From: CAXTSE01 sp964246985
Lineage (GTDB): Bacteria; Actinomycetota; Actinomycetes; Actinomycetales; Microbacteriaceae
Assembly (NCBI GenBank): GCA_964246985.1
Contig: CAXTSE010000011.1
Span: forward strand, 50,161-114,160
DNA length: 64,000 bases
Direction: 5' to 3'
The position numbers and the translations under genes are program-made. The notes under the pieces are model-generated. The model was not told the origin of the DNA. It saw only the letters and a program-made list of their open reading frames with translations, and searched no databases. Shown here in pieces: positions 24,595 to 32,741 of the stretch (position 1 is the first letter of the stretch; every line of letters begins with the position of its first letter).

Positions 24595-26679
24595 TCAGCG
24601 GGCGAAGCGCAGCCTGCGCAGCAGCTGCGCGTTGAGCGCCACCACGATCGTCGAGACCGACATCACGGCCGCGCCCACCGCCGGCGGCATGAGGAACCCG
24701 ACCCCCGCCAGCACTCCCGCGGCCAGCGGGAGCCCGATCACGTTGTAGCCGGTCGCCCACACCAGGTTCTGCAGCATGGTGCGGTAGCTCGCCCGGCTGA
24801 GGGTGAGGGTGTCGGCGACCCCGCGGGGGTCGCTCGAGGCGAGCACGATGCCCGCCGACTCGATCGCGACGTCGGTGCCCGCGCCGATCGCGATGCCGAC
24901 GTCGGCGCGCGCCAGCGCCGGGGCGTCGTTCACCCCGTCGCCGACCATGGCGACCGTCACCCGGCCGCCGTCCTGCAGCCGAGCGACGACATCCGCCTTC
25001 TCGCCCGGCAGCACCTCGGCGAACACCTCGGTGATGCCGAGCTGATCGGCGACGTGCGACGCCACGGCGTGCGAGTCGCCGGACAGCATCGCCACCCGCA
25101 CACCCCGGCGCGTCAGCAGCGCGACGGCCTCGGCCGACTCGGGGCGCACAACGTCCGAGATGCGGTAGAGCGCGAGCGCCGACCCCGCCTCGTCGTCGAG
25201 CAGGTAGACGAGCGTGTGCCCGTCGCCCGCGCCCCCCGTCGACTGCGCCGCCATGCTCTCGTCGAGAGCGATGCCGCGGTCGCCGATCAGCCGCGCGCTG
25301 GCGACGGTGTACGAGCGTCCGTCGACGGTCGCCGACACCCCGCGGCCCGCGAGCGACTGGAACCCGGTCGCCGCCGGGACCGGCCGCGCGCCGGCACCGT
25401 CGTGCGACGCCGCGGCCGTGATCGCCCGGGCGATCGGATGCTCGGAGCGACTCTCGACGGCCGCCGCGATCGCGAGGTTCCGCGTCGGATCGGTGCCGGG
25501 AGCGTCGACCGACCCCGCGAGGCCCTGCCGACCCGTGGTCAGCGTGCCGGTCTTGTCGAACAGCACCACGTCGATCCGTCTGGCGTCCTCGAGAGCCGCG
25601 CGGCTGCGCACCAGGATGCCCCGGCGCGCGCCGATCGACGTCGAGAGCTGCGCCACCAGCGGGATCGCCAGGCCGAGCGCGTGCGGGCAGGCGATCACCA
25701 GCACGGTCACGACGCGCTCGAGGACGAAGGCGGGATCGTCGGGACGCAGCAGCACCCACGCGATCGCCGTGACGACGGCGACGGTCAGCGCGACGTAGAA
25801 GAGCAGACCGGCGGCGCGATCCGCGAGCAGCTGCGTGCCCGACTTGCTCGCCTGCGCGTCCGCGACCAGCTTCATGACCCCGGCGAGTGCCGTGTCGCCG
25901 CCGACGCGCGTGACGCGCACGGTGAGGGCGCCACCCGTCGCGATGCTTCCCCCGACGACGGATGCGCCGGGCACCTTGGCGACCGGAGCCGACTCGCCCG
26001 TGAGCAGCGACTCGTCGACGTCGGACTCTCCTTCGACCACCTCGCCGTCGACGGGGATCGCGGCACCCGGCCGCACCAGCACGAGGTCGCCGACCGCCAG
26101 CCGTGCGACCGGGACGGTCATCTGGTGGTCGCCGTGCAGCATGACCGCCTCGTCGGGGATCAGCTTCGCCAGCTCGCCGAGCGCGTCCTGCGCGCCCATC
26201 ACGGCGTTCATCTCGATCCAGTGGCCGAGCAGCATGATGACGATGAGGGCGGCGAGCTCCCACCAGAAGTCCATGCCCGGCAGCCCCAGCGTGACCGCGA
26301 GCGAGTACGCGAACGCGACCATGATCGCGAGCGAGATGAGCGTCATCATGCCCGGCGCCTTCGCCCGCACCTCGGATGCGGCGCCGCTGAGGAACACGCG
26401 CCCGCCCAGCAGGAAGATGGCGGCCCCGAACACCGCGCTGAGGTACTCGCTGCCGGGGAACCGCGGACCGTCGAGACCGACGATGTCCTGCAGCCCCGGC
26501 GAGAACACGAGGGTGGGGACGGCGAGGACGAGGTTCACCCAGAAGAGGCGCTGGAAGTTCGCGTGCGCGCTGGAGCTATGAGCATGAGCCATTTCTGGCT
26601 CATGCGGCGACGCCAGCGCCGAGCCCCGTCCCGGGGCTCGGTCGTCGGCGTACTCTCCATGGTGCTCGTGCGCGCTCAT
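24595..26679 (-). CDS. copB: copper-translocating P1B-type ATPase, CopB class
   Basis: Cu/Ag-exporting P-type ATPase of 694 residues. It has a His-rich N-terminus (HEHHGEY) instead of a CxxC domain, about eight membrane helices, TGES in the actuator region (DESLLTGESAPV), the CopB-class ion motif ACPHALGLAIPLV, phosphorylation site DKTGTLT, and VAMVGDGVNDAPALARAD. Its ATG overlaps the csoR stop (ATGA), so it is repressor-controlled and translationally coupled. Odd: residues 14-33 are encoded by the reverse strand of a twin-hairpin repeat (26582-26640) and add RAPGRGSALASPHEPE-type sequence not expected in the family. Confidence 0.94.
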   Translation of the reverse strand: MSAHEHHGEYADDRAPGRGSALASPHEPEMAHAHSSSAHANFQRLFWVNLVLAVPTLVFSPGLQDIVGLDGPRFPGSEYLSAVFGAAIFLLGGRVFLSGAASEVRAKAPGMMTLISLAIMVAFAYSLAVTLGLPGMDFWWELAALIVIMLLGHWIEMNAVMGAQDALGELAKLIPDEAVMLHGDHQMTVPVARLAVGDLVLVRPGAAIPVDGEVVEGESDVDESLLTGESAPVAKVPGASVVGGSIATGGALTVRVTRVGGDTALAGVMKLVADAQASKSGTQLLADRAAGLLFYVALTVAVVTAIAWVLLRPDDPAFVLERVVTVLVIACPHALGLAIPLVAQLSTSIGARRGILVRSRAALEDARRIDVVLFDKTGTLTTGRQGLAGSVDAPGTDPTRNLAIAAAVESRSEHPIARAITAAASHDGAGARPVPAATGFQSLAGRGVSATVDGRSYTVASARLIGDRGIALDESMAAQSTGGAGDGHTLVYLLDDEAGSALALYRISDVVRPESAEAVALLTRRGVRVAMLSGDSHAVASHVADQLGITEVFAEVLPGEKADVVARLQDGGRVTVAMVGDGVNDAPALARADVGIAIGAGTDVAIESAGIVLASSDPRGVADTLTLSRASYRTMLQNLVWATGYNVIGLPLAAGVLAGVGFLMPPAVGAAVMSVSTIVVALNAQLLRRLRFAR
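26582..26640 (+). repeat. twin-hairpin element, copy 1 (within the copB start)
   Basis: 59 bases. Stem 1: GCATGAGCC / GGCTCATGC (9 pairs) with loop ATTTCT. A 15-base linker GGCGACGCCAGCGCC follows. Stem 2: CGAGCCCC / GGGGCTCG (8 pairs) with loop GTCCC. The second copy at 43874-43932 has the same lengths, loop 1 and nearly the same linker but different, still perfectly paired stems. It lies antisense within the copB coding region. Confidence 0.85.
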
Positions 26680-26948
26680 CGGTTCTGCAGCCCGTAGACG
26701 GTGAGCAGCTCGTCGACAGCCGCGTCGCGGCGCGCTCCACCCTCGTCGAACATCTCGGTGACGTGTGTGCGCAGGTGATTCTCGATGAGCAGCTTGTTGA
26801 GGCTCGTGAGCGACTTCTGGATCGCGAGGGTCTGCGTGATGATGTCGACGCAGTAGGCCTCGTCGTCGATCATCTTCTCGACCCCGCGCAGCTGGCCTTC
26901 CAGGATGCGCGCCCGGTGCAGTGCCCGTTTCTTGATGTCCTCGATCAT
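26676..26948 (-). CDS. csoR: CsoR-family copper-sensing repressor
   Basis: A 90-residue all-helical repressor of the CsoR/RcnR family that releases DNA on binding Cu(I). Metal-site positions: Cys33 (EAYCVDI), His58 and, where copper sensors usually have a second Cys, His62 (ENHLRTH), so the ligand set is C-H-H rather than the canonical C-H-C. The gene heads the csoR-copB operon. A CsoR-type operator lies 9 bases upstream of the ATG, and a -10-like TATCCT overlapping it sits about 7 bases before the start, suggesting a leaderless, self-repressed transcript. Confidence 0.92.
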   Translation of the reverse strand: MIEDIKKRALHRARILEGQLRGVEKMIDDEAYCVDIITQTLAIQKSLTSLNKLLIENHLRTHVTEMFDEGGARRDAAVDELLTVYGLQNR

Positions 26949-26957
26949 GTCAAGAGG

Positions 26958-26975
26958 ATACCCCCTGGGGGTACT
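26958..26975. promoter_or_regulatory. CsoR-type operator
   Basis: ATACCCCCTGGGGGTACT: a G/C-tract palindrome of the type bound by CsoR, between csoR (minus) and the metallo-beta-lactamase-fold gene (plus). It overlaps the predicted csoR -10 and is 20 bases before the plus-strand gene, so it may control both. Confidence 0.82.
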
Positions 26976-26995
26976 TGCCCGCTTACGATCACCCC

Positions 26996-27628
26996 ATGAA
27001 GATCACCAAGCACGAACACGCCACCCTGCTCCTCGAGAAGGCCGGATCGGCGCTGGTGATCGATCCGGGGCTGTTCCTCTCCGCCCCCGAGTTCTCGGAC
27101 GTCGTCGGCATCGTCATCACGCACGAGCACGCCGACCACTGGACGCCCGACACGGTGCGGCGCATCGTCGAGCGGAACGACGGCGTGCGGATCCTGGGCC
27201 CGGCCGGCGTGGCCGCAGCCGCCACCGATTTCGAGATCGAGGTCGTCGCCGCGGGCGACACCGCAGAGGTCGGACCGTTCACGCTGCGCTTCTTCGGCTC
27301 GGACCACGCTGTGATCCACGAGTCCATCCCGGGGATCGACAACGTCGGGGTGCTGGTGGACGACGAGCTCTACTACCCCGGCGACTCGTACACCGTGCCC
27401 GACGTCGCGGTCGGCACCCTCGCGGCTCCGATCGGCGCGCCCTGGCTCAAAATCGGCGAGGCGATGGACTTTGTGCTCGCCGTCGCGCCGCAGCGCGCGT
27501 TCTACGCCCACGACATGACGCTCTCGGCGGCCGGCAAGGGCATGCACGCGGACCGTCTCACATGGGCGACCGAGCAGGGCGGCGGCACCTTCACCGCCCT
27601 CGAGGTGGGTCAGTCTCTCGACGTCTGA
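26996..27628 (+). CDS. metallo-beta-lactamase-fold hydrolase (UlaG-like)
   Basis: A 210-residue MBL-fold hydrolase. The metal motif THEHADHW lies near residue 43, GSDHAVIHE near residue 100 and YYPGDSY near residue 125, as in the UlaG/YtnP-type branch with HxHxDH and a later GDS/GDT Asp. The substrate is unknown. ATG 26996 is preferred to an upstream TTG because homology starts at MKITKHEHA; a -10-like TACGAT lies 6 bases before the ATG. It is divergent from csoR across the copper operator. Confidence 0.86.
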   Translation: MKITKHEHATLLLEKAGSALVIDPGLFLSAPEFSDVVGIVITHEHADHWTPDTVRRIVERNDGVRILGPAGVAAAATDFEIEVVAAGDTAEVGPFTLRFFGSDHAVIHESIPGIDNVGVLVDDELYYPGDSYTVPDVAVGTLAAPIGAPWLKIGEAMDFVLAVAPQRAFYAHDMTLSAAGKGMHADRLTWATEQGGGTFTALEVGQSLDV

Positions 27629-27665
27629 GTCTCCGCACAGGCTCGACCGGTGGGGTCTGCCATAC

Positions 27666-27684
27666 TTAGGTAATGCTTACCTCA
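27666..27684 (+). promoter_or_regulatory. IdeR/DtxR iron box overlapping a start codon
   Basis: TTAGGTAATGCTTACCTCA matches the iron-box consensus TTAGGTTAGGCTAACCTAA at about 15 of 19 positions. It overlaps the ATG (27673) of the siderophore-interacting protein gene; a -10-like CATACT (27661-27666) precedes it. Iron-loaded IdeR would block both promoter and start site. Confidence 0.85.
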
Positions 27685-28677
27685 GTTGCCGAGCGCCCGC
27701 TCGCCCGCGATGAGCGCCCGGCGTATCGCCCGTACGTGCTCGAGGTGCGCCGTGTCGAGCGCCTGGCGCCGCATTTCGTGCGACTGACGCTCCACGGAGA
27801 GCACCTCGCGCACTTCGGCACCGACGGACACGACCAGCGCGTCAAGGTCGTCTTCCCGTTGCCGGGTCAGGGATACGCCGACTTCGGCGCCGACGACCCC
27901 GGGGTCGCGATCGACGGCAGCTGGCACGCCCGCCTGCGCGCCCTGCCCGCCGCCGAGCGCAGCCCGTTCCGCACCTACACGGTGCGGCGCATCCGCCCCG
28001 ACGACCGCGAGCTCGACATCGACTTCGTGATCCACGGCGCGTCCCATGACGCCGACGGCCACGACGAGCCCCTCGGCCCCGCTGCCGCCTGGCTCGCGCA
28101 GGTCGGCATCGGCGATCCGGTGATCGTGATCGGCCCTGATGCTCGCAGCATCCACTCCGCCGTCGGCATCGACTGGCACCCCGGCGACGCACGCGAGGTG
28201 CTCCTGGCCGGAGACGAGACCGCCGCGCCCGCGATCTGCGCGATCCTCGAGGCGCTGCCTGCGCACGTGAGCGCCCGCGCCTTCATCGAGGTGCCGGACC
28301 GGGGCGACGTGCTCCCCGTCGATCGCAACGCGGACACCATCACCTGGCTTCCGCGCGGGCGCGCAACGACCGGGTCCGAGCTCGAGCCGGCCGTGCGCGC
28401 CTGGGTCGCAGCGCACGCCGGCCTGGTGGCACCCGCAATCGCCGCCCCCGCACACGCGGCCGCAGCATCCGCAGATCTGGAGGACGTGGATGTCGACGTC
28501 GACCTGCTCTGGGAGTCTCCGCAGGACGAGCACCGAGGCTTCTACGCCTGGCTCGCGGGCGAGGCGGCGACGATCAAGTCACTGCGGCGCTTCCTCGTGA
28601 GCGAGACCGGCATCGATCGGCATGCCGTCGCGTTCATGGGCTACTGGCGCGCGGGACGCGCCGAGCGACAGGAGTGA
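27673..28677 (+). CDS. siderophore-interacting protein (FAD-dependent ferric reductase)
   Basis: A 334-residue cytoplasmic flavoprotein of the ViuB/SIP family, which reduces ferric siderophores after import to release iron. The FAD-binding segment is FRTYTVRRI near residue 98, a nicotinamide-domain ELDIDFVIHG follows, and the C-terminus ends in the family GYWRAGR. Length is slightly above average because of an Ala-rich insert near residues 255-275. An iron box overlaps the ATG; the transcript is probably leaderless. Its stop overlaps the first permease gene (GTGA), so it leads the uptake operon. Confidence 0.93.
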   Translation: MLTSVAERPLARDERPAYRPYVLEVRRVERLAPHFVRLTLHGEHLAHFGTDGHDQRVKVVFPLPGQGYADFGADDPGVAIDGSWHARLRALPAAERSPFRTYTVRRIRPDDRELDIDFVIHGASHDADGHDEPLGPAAAWLAQVGIGDPVIVIGPDARSIHSAVGIDWHPGDAREVLLAGDETAAPAICAILEALPAHVSARAFIEVPDRGDVLPVDRNADTITWLPRGRATTGSELEPAVRAWVAAHAGLVAPAIAAPAHAAAASADLEDVDVDVDLLWESPQDEHRGFYAWLAGEAATIKSLRRFLVSETGIDRHAVAFMGYWRAGRAERQE

Positions 28678-29741
28678 GCGCCGCCCACGGACTGCGAGCG
28701 ACCCGGCCTCTGGCCGAGCAGACGCAGACCGCGCGCCGCTCGAGCCCCGCGCGCGCCACGACGACCGTCGCGGCGGCCGGGGTCGGCCTCGCGCTGCTGG
28801 TCGTCGCGAGTCTGGCCATCGGCACCCGCGCGATCGACCCGGCGACCGTGCTCGATGCACTCTTCTCCCCGGTTTCGGGTGACAACGACCATCTCGTGGT
28901 GCGCGAGCTGCGCGTCCCGCGCACCGTCGTGGGCCTCGTCGCCGGAGCCGCTCTCGGCCTCGCCGGGGCCGTCATGCAGGGGGTGACGCGCAATCCGCTC
29001 GCGGACCCCGGTCTGCTGGGCGTGAACGCCGGCGCCTCACTCGCCGTCGTCATCGGCATCACCTGGTTCGGCGCCGGGTCGACGAGCGGTGTCATCGGAT
29101 TCGCTCTCGTCGGCGCGATGGCCGCGACGACGCTCGTCTACGCGGTCAGCGCGATCGGGCAGGGCGGAGCGTCGCCGGTCAAGCTCGCCGTGGCCGGTGC
29201 GGCCGTCACCGCAGCGCTCACCTCCCTCACCACCCTCGTGCTCCTCAGCGACCTCGACACCCTCGACCGCTACCGCTTCTGGACCATCGGCGCCCTCACC
29301 GCCCGGACGCTCGACGACGTCGCCGCGCTCGCCCTCCCGCTCGCGGTCGGCGGTGTGCTCGCGCTCGGCCTCGGACGCTCGCTCAACGCCCTGGCGCTCG
29401 GCGACGACCTGGCGCGGGGGCTCGGGCAGAACGTCTGGGCGGCGCGCATCGTCGCCGGCGTCGCCGTGCTTCTGCTCTGCGGCAGCGCGACCGCCCTCGC
29501 CGGACCGTTCGTCTTCGCCGGACTGGCGGCACCGCACATCGCGCGCCGGCTGGTCGGCACCGACTATCGCGCCGTGCTCGCCCTGTCGATGCTGCTCGGC
29601 CCCGCGCTGCTGCTGGTGGCGGACATCGTGGGCCGTCTGATCGGCGGGTCCGGCGAGATCGAGGCCGGCCTTCTCGTCGCCGTCATCGGAGCACCGCTCC
29701 TGATCGCGCTGGTACGTCGCGGCCGGCTGGGGTCGCTGTGA
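28674..29741 (+). CDS. iron-siderophore ABC permease (FecCD family)
   Basis: A 355-residue FecCD/BtuC-type permease with about nine or ten membrane helices. The family signatures LRVPRTVVGLVAGAALGLAG and GVTRNPLADPGLLGVNAGAS are present, and AGPFVFAGLAAPHIARRLVG forms the coupling loop for the ATPase. GTG 28674 overlaps the upstream stop. It pairs with the next gene to form a heterodimeric channel. Confidence 0.93.
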   Translation: MSAAHGLRATRPLAEQTQTARRSSPARATTTVAAAGVGLALLVVASLAIGTRAIDPATVLDALFSPVSGDNDHLVVRELRVPRTVVGLVAGAALGLAGAVMQGVTRNPLADPGLLGVNAGASLAVVIGITWFGAGSTSGVIGFALVGAMAATTLVYAVSAIGQGGASPVKLAVAGAAVTAALTSLTTLVLLSDLDTLDRYRFWTIGALTARTLDDVAALALPLAVGGVLALGLGRSLNALALGDDLARGLGQNVWAARIVAGVAVLLLCGSATALAGPFVFAGLAAPHIARRLVGTDYRAVLALSMLLGPALLLVADIVGRLIGGSGEIEAGLLVAVIGAPLLIALVRRGRLGSL

Positions 29742-30808
29742 GCACCGTCGGAATCGCCGGACGCCGCCCGTCCACCTCGTCGCCCGGCGAGCTCGTCGCC
29801 CGCGTGCGTCGCGCGGGCCCCCGCCGCGAGGCCGTGGTCGTCGGCGCGCTGCTCGGCGTGATCGTCACGGCCGCCGCGGTATCCCTGGTGCTCGACACCG
29901 GGCTCGACCTGCGCCAGCTGGTCGTGACGCTGGCAGGGCAGGGCGACCGGAGCGACGCGTTCGTGCTGTTCCGCCTGCGGCTTCCGCGCATCGCACTCGC
30001 GGTGCTCGTGGGTGTCGCCTTCGGCCTGGCCGGCGCGCTCCTGCAGTCGGTCGCGCGGAATCCGCTCGCCAGCCCCGACATCCTCGGCATCTCGGGCGGC
30101 GCGACGATCGGCGCGGTCTCGGCCCTGCTGCTGGCCGGTGCGAGCGGCCCGATCGTCGGTCTCTCGGCGTTCGCCGGAGCCGCCGTCGCCGCGCTGGTGA
30201 TCGTGCTCCTCGCCTGGAATCAGGGGCTCTCGGGCTATCGCTTCGTGCTGATCGGCATCGCGATCGCCTTCCTCGCGAGCGCGGTCGTCGAGTACCTGCT
30301 GTCGCGCGCCCGACTGCAGGAGGCGCAGGCCGCCCTCGTGTGGATCGTGGGCAGCGTCGCGGGCGCCCGCGCCGACGAGGTCGCGTCGATCGCGATCGCG
30401 CTCGCCGTGCTCATCCCGATGACGGCCTGGCTCGCGCCACGGCTGCGACTGCTCCAGCTCGGCGACGACGCGGCCCGCTCGCTCGGGGTGCGGGCAGACG
30501 CAAGCCGGATCGGCGTGCTCGCCGTCTCGGTCGCGCTCGCGGCAGCGGGCACCAGCGTCGCAGGACCCGTGGCGTTCGTGGCGTTCGTCTCGGCGCCGCT
30601 CGCCCGCTCGCTGGTCGGCGGCGGGCGCCTGGCGCTGATCCCGGCCGCCCTGACCGGCGCCGCCCTCGTGCTCGTCGCCGACCTGACCGGCCAGCGGCTC
30701 CTCCCCGGCGACCTCCAGGTGCCGGTCGGCATCGTCACCGCCGCGATCGGAGCCCCGTACCTGCTGGTGCTGCTCGCCCTCGGCAACCGACGGGGAGGGA
30801 GCGCCTGA
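29738..30808 (+). CDS. iron-siderophore ABC permease (FecCD family)
   Basis: Second permease subunit, 356 residues: LRLPRIALAVLVGVAFGLAG, SVARNPLASPDILGISGGAT and AGPVAFVAFVSAPLARSLVG are the family motifs. Its GTG overlaps the stop of the first permease gene by GTGA and its own stop overlaps the ATPase gene by one base (TGATG), so subunit production is coupled. Confidence 0.93.
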   Translation: MSTVGIAGRRPSTSSPGELVARVRRAGPRREAVVVGALLGVIVTAAAVSLVLDTGLDLRQLVVTLAGQGDRSDAFVLFRLRLPRIALAVLVGVAFGLAGALLQSVARNPLASPDILGISGGATIGAVSALLLAGASGPIVGLSAFAGAAVAALVIVLLAWNQGLSGYRFVLIGIAIAFLASAVVEYLLSRARLQEAQAALVWIVGSVAGARADEVASIAIALAVLIPMTAWLAPRLRLLQLGDDAARSLGVRADASRIGVLAVSVALAAAGTSVAGPVAFVAFVSAPLARSLVGGGRLALIPAALTGAALVLVADLTGQRLLPGDLQVPVGIVTAAIGAPYLLVLLALGNRRGGSA

Positions 30809-31620
30809 TGCCCGACACCCCCCGCCACGAGTCCGCCGGCCATGCGCTCGTCGCCCGCGGCCTGAGCCTGGGGTACGGCGACCGCACGGTCGTCGACGCC
30901 GTGGATCTGGCGATCACCCCCGGTCGGATCACCGTGCTGGTCGGCGCGAACGCGTCCGGCAAATCGACCCTGCTGCGCGGACTCGCTCGCCTCCTGCCCG
31001 CCCGCGGCGGCACGGTCACCCTCGACGGGTCCGACGTGGCGCGCATCCCCCGGCGCACCTTCGCCCGCCAGGTCGGGCTGCTGCCGCAGCAGCCGATCGC
31101 GCCCGAGGGCATCTCTGTCGCCGACCTGGTGGCGCGGGGGCGGTATCCGCACCAGGGCTGGTTCCGACGGTGGTCCCCCGCCGACGACGAGATCGTCGCC
31201 CAGGCTCTCGCGGCGACCGATGTCTCCGAGCTCGCCGGCCGCAGCATCGACGAGCTGTCGGGCGGCCAGCGGCAGCGAGTATGGATCGCGATGGCGCTCG
31301 CGCAGGATCCCGACATCCTGCTGCTCGACGAGCCGACGACCTTCCTCGACATCGCCCATCAGCTCGAGGTGCTCGACCTCGTGCGGCGGCTCAACCGCGA
31401 GCGCGGCACGACCATCGTCATGGTGCTGCACGAGCTGAGCCTCGCGGCGCGCTACGCCGACGAGCTGATCGTGCTCGCATCCGGGTCGGTCGTCGCGCGC
31501 GGCACGCCCGCCGAGGTGCTCACGGTCGAGACCATGCGCGGCGCCTTCGGGGTGGACGCGCAGGTCGTGCCCGACCCCGTGACGGGAACCCCTCTCGTGA
31601 TTCCGGTGTCGCAGACTTAG
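30808..31620 (+). CDS. iron-siderophore ABC transporter ATP-binding protein
   Basis: A 270-residue ATPase of the FepC/FecE type. Walker A GANASGKST near residue 45, Q-loop LLPQQPIAPEG, signature LSGGQRQRVWIA, Walker B DILLLDEPT and switch His in VMVLHELS are all intact. ATG 30808 has GGGGAGGGA upstream. The stop codon lies within the second iron box at 31617-31635. Confidence 0.94.
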   Translation: MPDTPRHESAGHALVARGLSLGYGDRTVVDAVDLAITPGRITVLVGANASGKSTLLRGLARLLPARGGTVTLDGSDVARIPRRTFARQVGLLPQQPIAPEGISVADLVARGRYPHQGWFRRWSPADDEIVAQALAATDVSELAGRSIDELSGGQRQRVWIAMALAQDPDILLLDEPTTFLDIAHQLEVLDLVRRLNRERGTTIVMVLHELSLAARYADELIVLASGSVVARGTPAEVLTVETMRGAFGVDAQVVPDPVTGTPLVIPVSQT

Positions 31621-31635
31621 GGTAGGCTTGCCTTA
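31617..31635 (+). promoter_or_regulatory. IdeR/DtxR iron box before the binding-protein gene
   Basis: TTAGGGTAGGCTTGCCTTA matches the iron-box consensus at about 15 of 19 positions. It overlaps the ATPase stop codon and lies 24 bases before the binding-protein GTG, so the binding protein has its own iron-controlled promoter in addition to read-through. Confidence 0.85.
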
Positions 31636-31659
31636 CTGACCACCGACCCTGGAGCTCCC

Positions 31660-32679
31660 GTGCCCCGTCACCCCCTCACCCGCACCCTCGTCGCCCTCGG
31701 CGCCATCACCGCGCTGACCCTGACCGGCTGCGCCGCGACGCCCGCTGCCGACGACGCGACCTCCGGCGCTGCCGACGGCGCCTTCCCTGTGACCATCGAG
31801 CACGCGTTCGGCGAGACGGTCATCGAGTCCGAGCCCGAGCGCGTCGTCACGCTGGGCTGGGGCAGCGCCGACGCGTCCATCGCCCTCGGAGTGATCCCGG
31901 TCGCGATGCCGTTCCAGAGCTACGCCGGCGACGAGAACGGCATGCTCCCGTGGATCGCCGAGGCACTCGACGAGGCCGGGGCCGAGACCCCCGTGATCTT
32001 CCCCGACAGCGGCGAGGAGCCCGCCTACGAGGAGATCGCCGAGGCCGACCCCGACGTGATCCTCGCCGCGTACTCCGGCATCACCGCCGAGCAGTACGAG
32101 CTCCTCAGCGAGATCGCGTTGGTCGTCGCCTACCCCGGCGAGGCCTGGTCGACGCCGTGGCGCGACCTCATCGACATCGTCGGCACAGCGCTCGGACGCA
32201 GCGACGAGGCAGCCGAGCTGCAGACCTCGATCGACAGCCAGCTGTCGGAGGCGGCGGACGCGCATCCGGAGTTCGCCGGCCAGACGCTGGCGGCGGTGTG
32301 GGACGTGGGCGGCACGTTCTACGTCTACAAGCCCGAGGACCCGCGCGTCGAGTTCATGCTCGACCTCGGCTTCGTGAGCGCACCCGCCGTCGACGAGCTC
32401 GACACCGGCGAGGCGACGTTCTTCTACACGCTCAGCTACGAGCAGCTCGACAAGCTGTCGAGCGACGTGCTCGTGAGCTACGGCTCGACGCAGGACGAGC
32501 AGGACGCCTTCCTGGAGTCGACCTACGCCGGGCTGATCCCCGCCGTCCAGTCGGGCAAGGTCGCCTCGCTCGTCGGCACCGAGCTGATCTCGTCGGTGTC
32601 GCCGCCGACGGCGCTCTCGCTGACCTGGGGTCTCGACGAGACGGTGTCTGCACTCGCGTCGGCGGTCGCCGGGTCGTAG
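31660..32679 (+). CDS. iron-siderophore ABC substrate-binding lipoprotein
   Basis: A 339-residue periplasmic-binding-protein-like lipoprotein. The signal peptide ends in a lipobox LTGC with Cys24. The FepB/TroA-type fold is visible: RVVTLGWGSADASIALG, ADPDVILAAYSGITAEQ and VWDVGGTFYVYKPEDPR. It would capture ferric siderophore outside the membrane and deliver it to the two permeases. GTG 31660 has GGAG upstream. A strong terminator follows. Confidence 0.93.
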   Translation: MPRHPLTRTLVALGAITALTLTGCAATPAADDATSGAADGAFPVTIEHAFGETVIESEPERVVTLGWGSADASIALGVIPVAMPFQSYAGDENGMLPWIAEALDEAGAETPVIFPDSGEEPAYEEIAEADPDVILAAYSGITAEQYELLSEIALVVAYPGEAWSTPWRDLIDIVGTALGRSDEAAELQTSIDSQLSEAADAHPEFAGQTLAAVWDVGGTFYVYKPEDPRVEFMLDLGFVSAPAVDELDTGEATFFYTLSYEQLDKLSSDVLVSYGSTQDEQDAFLESTYAGLIPAVQSGKVASLVGTELISSVSPPTALSLTWGLDETVSALASAVAGS

Positions 32680-32695
32680 CAGGGCACGCACCACT

Positions 32696-32729
32696 CGAGG
32701 GCGGCACCAGCGCACGGGTGCCGCCCTCG
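32696..32729. terminator. strong bidirectional hairpin (iron cluster / TSUP gene)
   Basis: A 13-base perfect stem: CGAGGGCGGCACC (32696-32708) pairs with GGTGCCGCCCTCG (32717-32729) across an 8-base loop. It lies between the convergent binding-protein and TSUP genes and needs no U-tract to be a credible actinobacterial terminator. Confidence 0.85.
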
Positions 32730-32741
32730 TCCACGTCCTGG

